In this document: positions 1 through 5,230 of the stretch, in pieces
How positions within the stretch are numbered: the first letter of the stretch is position 1
Layout of the letters: every line of letters begins with the position of its first letter
DNA from: Bacteroidota bacterium
GTDB lineage: Bacteria > Bacteroidota > Bacteroidia > Bacteroidales > SZUA-534
Direction: 5' to 3'
Length of the DNA: 5,230 nt
Assembly (NCBI GenBank): GCA_020047835.1
Contig: JAIFNJ010000074.1
Location: 1 to 5,230 of the forward strand
Notes under the pieces: generated by a model
What the model was told of the DNA's origin: nothing
The model's database searches: none
Seen by the model: the letters and a program-made list of their open reading frames with translations, nothing else
Program-made: the position numbers and the translations under genes

Positions 1-22
1 AATAAGACAACAACATAATGTT

Positions 23-304
23 ATGGAAAACTTATCGGAACTTAGAAAAATAAAACAAGAAGTGCTTCAAATGGAATTCACCTACAAAAACGTACAGCGG
101 ATTATCCATTTGGTTTATGAAGCAAAGGTACTACTCGGCGATAAACATCCCATCCCCAATAAAGACATAGCCCTTGACCAAACAAAAAAAGTAATTTCGA
201 ATGAAATTATGAAGCTGATACAAGCAAAAAATGAGAATGAAATTGAATTAGCTTTCAATGAAGTAGTTGATAACTTTAAATTGGTGCTTAGTTATATTTC
301 TTGA
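23..304 (+). CDS. Small helical hypothetical protein, possibly 5'-incomplete
   Basis: I do not recognise this 93-residue protein. It is rich in Lys, Glu, Asn, Ile and Leu, has no Cys or Trp, and shows no signal peptide or membrane segment, so it is probably soluble, cytoplasmic and mostly alpha-helical. Two amphipathic-looking stretches (about residues 3-37 and 47-90) are separated by a Pro-containing turn, GDKHPIPNKD, near residues 39-48. The start is uncertain. The frame stays open from position 2 to the ATG at 23 (codons ATA AGA CAA CAA CAT AAT GTT), so the true start may lie left of the window and this could be the C-terminal part of a longer protein. No Shine-Dalgarno sequence precedes the ATG, which is not informative in Bacteroidota. 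The gene converges on the methyltransferase gene, and the two 3' ends overlap by 13 bp (292-304). The normal amino-acid mix and continuous frame favour a real gene, but I assign no function. Confidence 0.55.
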   Translation: MENLSELRKIKQEVLQMEFTYKNVQRIIHLVYEAKVLLGDKHPIPNKDIALDQTKKVISNEIMKLIQAKNENEIELAFNEVVDNFKLVLSYIS

Positions 305-1695
305 TTTTTCACTATTACGTGTGGTACAAAAGCTTCTTTTACAGGAAGATTCATCCGTATACGCCAATTCACCGGGTAATTGTTATTCGACCGGTTACCC
401 AAGTGGTTAACAAATCCCAAAGGCAATTTATCATGCATCATTATATTGAATCCTCTTACCCCTTGATCGGAATGTACATTCTCCTTTTTTAAATAAAGCA
501 GGGCTTCGTAGTCGTCGAGCAAAATCAGCGGAAATTGACCTTTATTTAAAAACCACGACATGGATAAATCGTGCTGAGGGATTAACTTTTTTCCTTTAAT
601 TTCGGCTATTAAAATGCCGGAGTGAACAATCCGCAGCTGCTCGCTTAATAACTCAATCCATGGTTGCAATGGACTTGGAATGGCCCGTATGGTTTGGTTC
701 AATTCAATAAATTTAAAATATTCCGGTTGAACCAACCACCTTGTTACTATTGCTTCTAATTCTTTACCGGGAGTATTAAATTTCTTTTTCGTTCTATTCT
801 TCAGCGGTTGTTCCAATCCTTTTTTTTGCAACACCCCAATAAAAAAACCTTCCCCCTCAATATTGTGTGGAAAAAACTGGTATGCTTCTATATTTTGGTA
901 GTTAATTTTGCTAATTCCCCATTCATCAGGGATTATAATTGGAACGTTTACCGCATCAAATTGATCGGTTATCCAGGATAAATTTCTTTCGTTTTCATCG
1001 GGATTATAGGTACAAGTACTGTAAATTAAATATCCGCCTGGTGCCAATGCTTCCCAAACATCCGCTAATATCCGCTGCTGCCTTTGAGAGCAAATAGCAG
1101 CATTATCAACCGACCACTCATCCATAGCCGATTCATCGCGCCGGAAAAGCCCTTCGCCGGAACAAGGAGCATCCACAAGTATTAAATCAAAGAAACCAGG
1201 GAGCTTCTGAAAGTCTTTCGGATCGTTTTGCGTAACCACTAAATTGGGATTCCCTAATTTTATCAGGTTTTCAGTCAAAACCGCCGTTCTTGTTTTTATA
1301 ACTTCGTTTGATACTAAAAAACTGGAATCATTCATTAAAGATGCAATGTGGGTGCTTTTTCCACCGGGTGCGCCGCATAAATCAAGAATTTTGAGTGGTG
1401 TGTTCTTTTTAAATAGTTGCTTGAACACATAGCCCACAAACATACTGCTTGCCTCCTGCACATAATAAGCACCCGCGTGAAATTGAGGGTCTAAGGTGAA
1501 AATGGGCCGCTCATTCAAATAAAAAGCCAACGGCTCCCAAACAACTTGTTTTCGCTCATATATAATTGGTGCTACTTTTCTGGGATTAATCCGGATGCTA
1601 ACCGGCGGAACTCCTTCCAACGAGGCTTGGAACTTATCAAAGTTTTGTCCCAACTGATTCTGCATTCTTGTTTTAAAAGCTAGGGGTAATTGCAT
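292..1695 (-). CDS. RsmB/NOP-family RNA (cytosine-C5)-methyltransferase, RsmF-like
   Basis: This is a class I SAM-dependent enzyme that methylates C5 of a cytosine in RNA, most likely rRNA, in the cytoplasm. In the 467-residue protein, an N-terminal RNA-binding part (about 1-95) contains HAGAYYVQEASSM (73-85), typical of the family. SAM-binding motif I is LDLCGAPGGKSTHIASL (104-120). Motif IV is LVDAPCSGEG (173-182) with C178, the cysteine that releases product. Motif VI is YSTCTYNPDENE (225-236) with C228, the cysteine that attacks C6 of the base. FPHNIEGEGFF (275-285) closes the catalytic domain. A C-terminal extension of about 150 residues, ending with LPLGFVNHLGNRSNNNYP (424-441), matches the PUA-like tail of RsmF-type proteins and their usual length of about 450-480. 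All catalytic residues are present. E. coli RsmF makes m5C1407 in 16S rRNA; the exact target here is inferred, so no symbol is given. The gene follows the TonB-CTD-like gene by 73 bp in the same direction and may be read through from it. Confidence 0.95.
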   Translation of the reverse strand: MQLPLAFKTRMQNQLGQNFDKFQASLEGVPPVSIRINPRKVAPIIYERKQVVWEPLAFYLNERPIFTLDPQFHAGAYYVQEASSMFVGYVFKQLFKKNTPLKILDLCGAPGGKSTHIASLMNDSSFLVSNEVIKTRTAVLTENLIKLGNPNLVVTQNDPKDFQKLPGFFDLILVDAPCSGEGLFRRDESAMDEWSVDNAAICSQRQQRILADVWEALAPGGYLIYSTCTYNPDENERNLSWITDQFDAVNVPIIIPDEWGISKINYQNIEAYQFFPHNIEGEGFFIGVLQKKGLEQPLKNRTKKKFNTPGKELEAIVTRWLVQPEYFKFIELNQTIRAIPSPLQPWIELLSEQLRIVHSGILIAEIKGKKLIPQHDLSMSWFLNKGQFPLILLDDYEALLYLKKENVHSDQGVRGFNIMMHDKLPLGFVNHLGNRSNNNYPVNWRIRMNLPVKEAFVPHVIVKNQEI

Positions 1696-1768
1696 CCGTT
1701 CTATTTATTATAAATACTTCCAAATAACCATTAATTTGTATTATTCATCTTTCACTGAATCAATGGGT

Positions 1769-2284
1769 TTACTTAGGTAATGAATCCAGATTAACCTCTT
1801 CATTTTTTCTTTTAAAACTGCTATAGGTTAATTGTTTTTTACCGCTGTTCCTATTGTATCCTATTCTGGAAACAGTAATGTCATTGTCGTTAAATAGTAT
1901 GTTTACCAAAGCACAAATATTTTCGTTTTCCATAATCCCAGCCTCTCTTTTCCAGCCTGACATTGCTTGAAGCCTAACTGGAATATTCAGTTTTTTATCG
2001 GTTAAATTCGATTTATTGGTAAAGCTTACACAACAAATCCTGCCTATGGTGTCAACCATAACTTGCATCATAATTACCCCTTTAAATTTCTTTACTTCTT
2101 TGGCTTCCAATCCATTTAAAAAATCAACCACCATAACTGAATCGTTTGGTTCATAATTGATTAATACCTCCGAATCTTCCATCACAAATTTTAAAGGACA
2201 AATAGTTGATTGACTTTCAAACATTTTCTGACCAACCAATACATTCGAAATAAATATAAGTATTGCAATTGCTGTTGCTTTCAT
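1769..2284 (-). CDS. Secreted protein with TonB C-terminal-like domain
   Basis: This is a 171-residue exported protein of uncertain role. I chose the ATG at 2284 over the in-frame ATG at 2350 because it begins a clean signal peptide: MKATAIAILIFISNVLVG followed by Gln, with likely cleavage near residue 18. The longer version would bury this in a 22-residue cap with no leader features. Residues about 67-132 resemble the TonB C-terminal fold. KGVIMMQVMVDTIGRICCVSF matches its pattern of a strand, then a V-D-x-x-G-R turn and another strand, then a helix ending in SGWK (109-112), and a last strand ICALVNILF (123-131). The Pro/Lys-rich linker and long N-terminal anchor of a real TonB are absent. 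The tail (about 135-171) is polar and unassigned. The gene lies 139 bp downstream of the DUF4249 lipoprotein gene on the same strand, so it could serve the same uptake system. That link and the domain call are inference; it could be an unrelated periplasmic protein. Confidence 0.72.
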   Translation of the reverse strand: MKATAIAILIFISNVLVGQKMFESQSTICPLKFVMEDSEVLINYEPNDSVMVVDFLNGLEAKEVKKFKGVIMMQVMVDTIGRICCVSFTNKSNLTDKKLNIPVRLQAMSGWKREAGIMENENICALVNILFNDNDITVSRIGYNRNSGKKQLTYSSFKRKNEEVNLDSLPK

Positions 2285-2333
2285 TCGGTATCTATTTAAT
2301 GATGCTTTAAATTTACAAAACAATACACCAAAG

Positions 2334-2431
2334 TAAAAATCATAATTCATTGAACGAAAAAATTTGAAGTAAAGGCTGATAATGTTTACAAACTAATACT
2401 CTAAAAATCATTAATTGCAATTTTCATTGAA
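2334..2431. repeat. Two copies of a split direct repeat flanking the intergenic region
   Basis: Two blocks, TAAAAATCAT and TTCATTGAA, occur twice in the same order on the plus strand. In one copy they are at 2334-2343 and 2346-2354, separated by 2 bases. In the other they are at 2402-2411 and 2423-2431, separated by 11 bases. The second copy includes the lipoprotein stop codon; the first lies in the leader of the TonB-CTD-like gene. Both matches are exact, but the sequence is very AT-rich. It could be a regulatory repeat, a decayed local duplication or chance; I cannot choose between these. Confidence 0.35.
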
Positions 2432-3233
2432 TTTTTTCTGACAAAACAGAGTCAATGCTGGTAACCGATGAAACCTGAAAATATCCCATCGGTTTTTTAT
2501 TTATATTACTGGGAGGATTTAGCAATGGTGGTTGAATATTACTAAAATTATTGGTGGTTTGCCGATTTAATCCATAATAGTATTTATACATATTTTCTGT
2601 TATTCCGTGCAATTTAATAGTAACTGAATCGCCAAACGTAAATGCATACGGTGCGGTCCATGCAAATTGACCGGTTGTATAGGAATCATCAAAAACTAAT
2701 AAATCAGAATAACCATTATATAAAAGACCATTTTCCCAAACTTCGGCCCGATAATATTGAATGGTATCAGTTTTTGTTTTTATAAACAGCTTAAAATAGT
2801 ATCCACTGCCATCAACAAAATTAAGGCGGTAATTTGCTTGAAAAGAATCAATTATTGGAAAGAAAGGCATCAGTTCATCAGCCGTATAAACTTTTCCTTC
2901 AACAGTGACTCTTAGATGATACCAGTTCGAAGGTTGAACCGTCCAATTTGATAGACTGTATTTACCCGCTTCAACAAATTCTGCAGATACCTTTTCACCC
3001 GTATCATTGGAAATGGTTGCTATGGCATCGTTAACTGGAATAAAGTCTAAAACTCCATCGGGTGGGGCCGTGTATGAAACATAAATAAAATAAGGTGGTT
3101 CCTGACTTGTTAGTTTGGCTTCAATAACCACCGATTTTGAATATTCATCAAATAAATCTCCTTTAAGGGGTTCATAGCATCCCGATAAAAACAGTATCAA
3201 AACAACTCCAAAAATCAAATATTTATTCATCAT
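2424..3233 (-). CDS. DUF4249-like outer-membrane lipoprotein
   Basis: This 269-residue lipoprotein is probably a surface or periplasmic partner of the TonB-dependent receptor encoded just upstream. The N terminus has Lys4, a hydrophobic stretch (5-16) and the lipobox LSGC (16-19), so Cys19 should be lipidated after signal peptidase II cleavage. Residues about 33-125 look like the beta-rich first half of DUF4249: SVVIEAKLTSQEPPYFIYVS, then PVNDAIATISNDTGE (66-80), then a G-K-Y turn (90-92), YHLRVTVEGKVYTADELMP (105-123) and IIDS (127-130). The C-terminal half carries the family-like NNFSNIQPP (228-236), an N-P-P-S-N-I-N segment (239-245) and the closing GYFQVSSV (250-257). Its start overlaps the receptor's stop codon by one base, so the two are almost certainly co-transcribed and translationally coupled. 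A second ATG directly follows the first (MM) and would give nearly the same product. DUF4249 has no established biochemical function; a substrate-binding or lid role like that of SusD is inference from position only. Confidence 0.88.
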   Translation of the reverse strand: MMNKYLIFGVVLILFLSGCYEPLKGDLFDEYSKSVVIEAKLTSQEPPYFIYVSYTAPPDGVLDFIPVNDAIATISNDTGEKVSAEFVEAGKYSLSNWTVQPSNWYHLRVTVEGKVYTADELMPFFPIIDSFQANYRLNFVDGSGYYFKLFIKTKTDTIQYYRAEVWENGLLYNGYSDLLVFDDSYTTGQFAWTAPYAFTFGDSVTIKLHGITENMYKYYYGLNRQTTNNFSNIQPPLLNPPSNINKKPMGYFQVSSVTSIDSVLSEKIQ

Positions 3234-3235
3234 TA
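3231..3235 (-). promoter_or_regulatory. TAATG stop-start overlap between receptor and lipoprotein genes
   Basis: On the minus strand the receptor's TAA (3235-3233) and the lipoprotein's ATG (3233-3231) share one A. With no intergenic space and no clear Shine-Dalgarno sequence in the receptor's last codons, the lipoprotein is most simply translated by ribosomes ending on the receptor (termination-reinitiation). The overlap is seen directly; the coupling is inferred. Confidence 0.8.
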
Positions 3236-5230
3236 AAACTTAAAACGATAGGATATAGACGGTACAAATTGATATAAATAAAAATAGCTCGGATTTAAAA
3301 CCTGTATGTTAGTATTTCCTTCATTGGAAGGAATATAGTAAGCAATTCCAAGTGCATTTTTTTTGAAATAAATATTGTAAATAGCAAAATTCCAATAACT
3401 CTTCCAACGCCTGCTTTCATTCTTCTTTGATGCTACATCAAAGCTAACATCGAGCCGGTGATAGGGCGGTAGATTTTTAGAATTTATATGATTCTCATCG
3501 AATTGCAAGTAGGTTTTATCATCAACCTGATACTTTCCCACCGCTGCAGTATATGGAATTCCGGATGCAAAAACCCACGTAGCCGAAAGTGAGGTTCGTT
3601 CATTAAAATAATAAACACCAGCAATATTAAAGGTGTGTTCCCTAGTATGACTGGCTGGATATACCTGATTGTTGTTGAGTCCTTCTGTTTTCCATAATGG
3701 ATGACAATAATCGTAAGAAATCATACCACGCAGCTTCGTAAAATTATAAGAGAATAACAACTCTAAACCAGTAACTGTGGCATTTGACTTATACAAAAAA
3801 GCCTCTGGGTTTTCTGTGTATAGAATCCTTCGATCCTGCATGTTTTCAATTAAATTTTGCATCGTCCTAAAATAAGTTTCTGCCAATAAACTCATCCGAT
3901 CATTCAACGCATGATGAATTCCAAACGAAATATTATCACTTATTTGTGGGGGAAACGACTCATTGGCAATCATCCATCGATTGGTGCTTACACCTACAGC
4001 ACTTAGTGGGAGTTGATGCAACGGTTGAATTTGACGTCCATAACTTGCTTTTAAGGTTGTTTTATCGCTCATTGCAATATTAAAGCGAAGTTGGGGCTCA
4101 ATTAACCATGATTTAATACCAACTAGCGAATCGGAAAATGGATCGGTAAATAAATGATTTAACCGCAGCCCGGCATCGATACTAAACTTATTATCCAATG
4201 AAATTTGAAGCGAATAGTAGAAACTATTTAAAAGCATTTGCTCTAAGGACGATTCATAGCGGGCATAAATTAATTCTTCCGTTTCAGTTATTAATGAGAA
4301 CGGATAAATATTGTAAAGGTTTGAGGTAAATCCAAAAGTACTTTTGATTACCTCGGAATAATTGTGCGTAATTTCAGTTTTAAGTTTTACGTTATTAGCC
4401 GATGAACGCCAATACAACAATTCTTTACCTTCTTGAGTTCCTTGACTCATTATATTTTGGCTTACAATAAATGAAATATTAGAAAATACATTGGTTCCAA
4501 ACAAATGATTCCAACGCACTGAACCCAAGTGATTTGTACGTAAGGTGCTTTGATACTGATCAAAAGAATCAGAACCGGAATATCCGGAAAGAAACAGTCT
4601 GTTTTTAGGATTCAACTTTACATTTAACTTTAAATTGGCATCATAAAAATAAAACTTCATCTGTTTAATATCCGGGTCATTTGAAAATAAGGAAGCTACT
4701 CTATCGACATAGGTTCTGCGAAAAGCAAAAATCATGGAACTCTCATTCTTTTTTAATGGTCCTTCCACCGAACCTCTAGCTGAGATGATACCAATTCCTC
4801 CTGAAACCTGCCATTGCTGATTATTTCCTTCTCGTAACCTAACATCAATTAGCGAAGATAAAGCACCTCCTTCGCTTACCGGTATCTCGTTTTTAAATAA
4901 GGTAATATTATTAACCATATCCGGATTAAAAACGGAAAAGAAACCCCCAAAATGAGATGCATTGTACAAATTGGCTTCATCCATTAAAAATACCGTCTGA
5001 TCCGGACCGCCTCCCCTAACATTAATGCTACTGGTAGATAATTCATTAATTTGTATTCCCGGAAGAATTGATAGGTTTCGAAGGGCATCGTTTTCACCGA
5101 AAAGCCCGGGTAATTGCTGCATTTTCCCTATATCAATTTTTGCCAAATTATTTAAGGTTGATTCAAGAAAACGGCCTACCGGATTTGTTGACACGGTAAT
5201 CTCATCCAAACGATATTCTTTAGGCTCCAT
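3233..5230 (-). CDS. TonB-dependent outer-membrane receptor, 5'-truncated by window edge
   Basis: This is an outer-membrane beta-barrel importer gated by TonB. The 665 visible residues are the plug and barrel. The Met at the window edge (5228-5230) is probably internal: the next residues, RLDEITVS (7-14), are the usual junction after an N-terminal carboxypeptidase-like regulatory domain, which should lie with the signal peptide outside the window. The plug spans about 35-135, with QLPGLFGENDALRNLSILPG (39-58), INVRGGGPDQTVFLMDEANL (69-88), YNASHFGGFFSVF (89-101) and GGALSSLIDVRLREG (121-135). The barrel (about 140-665) has alternating aromatic strands, the conserved SHTREHTFNI and PPYHRLDVSF (588-597) segments, and ends in YRFKF with a C-terminal Phe, the signal for barrel insertion by BAM. 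No frameshift or stop interrupts it. It resembles the receptors that pair with DUF4249 lipoproteins in Bacteroidota, and such a lipoprotein is encoded immediately downstream. The substrate cannot be read from the sequence; no metal- or siderophore-specific motif is evident. Confidence 0.95.
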   Translation of the reverse strand: MEPKEYRLDEITVSTNPVGRFLESTLNNLAKIDIGKMQQLPGLFGENDALRNLSILPGIQINELSTSSINVRGGGPDQTVFLMDEANLYNASHFGGFFSVFNPDMVNNITLFKNEIPVSEGGALSSLIDVRLREGNNQQWQVSGGIGIISARGSVEGPLKKNESSMIFAFRRTYVDRVASLFSNDPDIKQMKFYFYDANLKLNVKLNPKNRLFLSGYSGSDSFDQYQSTLRTNHLGSVRWNHLFGTNVFSNISFIVSQNIMSQGTQEGKELLYWRSSANNVKLKTEITHNYSEVIKSTFGFTSNLYNIYPFSLITETEELIYARYESSLEQMLLNSFYYSLQISLDNKFSIDAGLRLNHLFTDPFSDSLVGIKSWLIEPQLRFNIAMSDKTTLKASYGRQIQPLHQLPLSAVGVSTNRWMIANESFPPQISDNISFGIHHALNDRMSLLAETYFRTMQNLIENMQDRRILYTENPEAFLYKSNATVTGLELLFSYNFTKLRGMISYDYCHPLWKTEGLNNNQVYPASHTREHTFNIAGVYYFNERTSLSATWVFASGIPYTAAVGKYQVDDKTYLQFDENHINSKNLPPYHRLDVSFDVASKKNESRRWKSYWNFAIYNIYFKKNALGIAYYIPSNEGNTNIQVLNPSYFYLYQFVPSISYRFKF

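Noticed and set aside
331..348. Possible terminator hairpin CTTCTT / AGGAAG after the plus-strand ORF
   Set aside because: The stem is short with a G-U pair, no U-tract follows, and it lies in the methyltransferase coding sequence.
374..400. Inverted repeat GGGTAA / TTACCC
   Set aside because: It is only a 6-bp stem with a 15-base loop, with no T-tract, and falls in the conserved N-R-S-N-N-N-Y-P coding region of the methyltransferase; a coincidence of codons is enough.
301..492. Open frame on the plus strand opposite the methyltransferase 3' end
   Set aside because: It lies wholly antisense to the conserved C-terminal domain of the methyltransferase and encodes no recognisable features; it is a shadow frame.
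1244..1432. Open frame on the plus strand opposite the methyltransferase SAM-binding region
   Set aside because: It is antisense to motif I and its surroundings, whose conservation explains the sequence fully.
1696..1768. Own promoter for the methyltransferase gene
   Set aside because: The minus strand here has TTATTTG but no full TAnnTTTG or matching -33 element; read-through from the upstream gene is equally possible.
2285..2423. Bacteroidota-type promoter (TAnnTTTG with an upstream TTG) before the TonB-CTD-like gene
   Set aside because: Only near matches with wrong spacing are present (TAGTTTG, TACTTTG, TAAATTTA), and none has a properly placed -33 element.
2402..2431. Imperfect inverted repeat after the lipoprotein stop (including the palindrome AATTGCAATT at 2413-2422) as a terminator
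   Set aside because: It is almost all A/T with mismatches, so the stem would be weak; it is not distinguishable from background.
5228..5230. Met at the right edge as the real start of the receptor
   Set aside because: A signal peptide is missing and the next residues are the usual junction after an N-terminal domain, so the gene very probably continues beyond the window.

Overview
The window looks like chromosomal DNA from an AT-rich member of the Bacteroidota. The main reason is a TonB-dependent receptor of the carboxypeptidase-like/plug type followed directly by a DUF4249-type surface lipoprotein, a pairing typical of that phylum. The absence of clear Shine-Dalgarno sequences and the AT-rich leaders before the starts agree with this. 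I cannot place it to genus.

Layout: four genes lie on the minus strand and are transcribed from right to left. First is a large TonB-dependent receptor (5230 to 3233) whose 5' end lies outside the window. Its stop codon shares one base with the start of a 269-residue DUF4249-like lipoprotein (3233 to 2424). After 139 bp comes a small secreted protein (2284 to 1769) whose middle resembles the TonB C-terminal domain. After a further 73 bp comes an RsmB/NOP-family RNA m5C methyltransferase (1695 to 292). A small helical hypothetical ORF on the plus strand (23 to 304) converges on the methyltransferase gene and overlaps its 3' end by 13 bp. No stretch longer than 300 bp lacks a gene, and I found no tRNA, rRNA, CRISPR array, insertion sequence or integrase.

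How the genes may work together: the receptor and lipoprotein form a plausible outer-membrane uptake unit, with a TonB-gated barrel and a surface-exposed accessory lipoprotein, and the substrate is unknown. The TonB-CTD-like protein next door may work in the periplasm with this system, but that is inference from one weak domain resemblance and proximity. The methyltransferase is a housekeeping RNA-modification enzyme with no obvious link to the uptake genes. I see no clear novel system. The items most worth a second look are the TonB-CTD-like protein without a visible linker, the split direct repeat around its leader, and the small ORF at the left edge.
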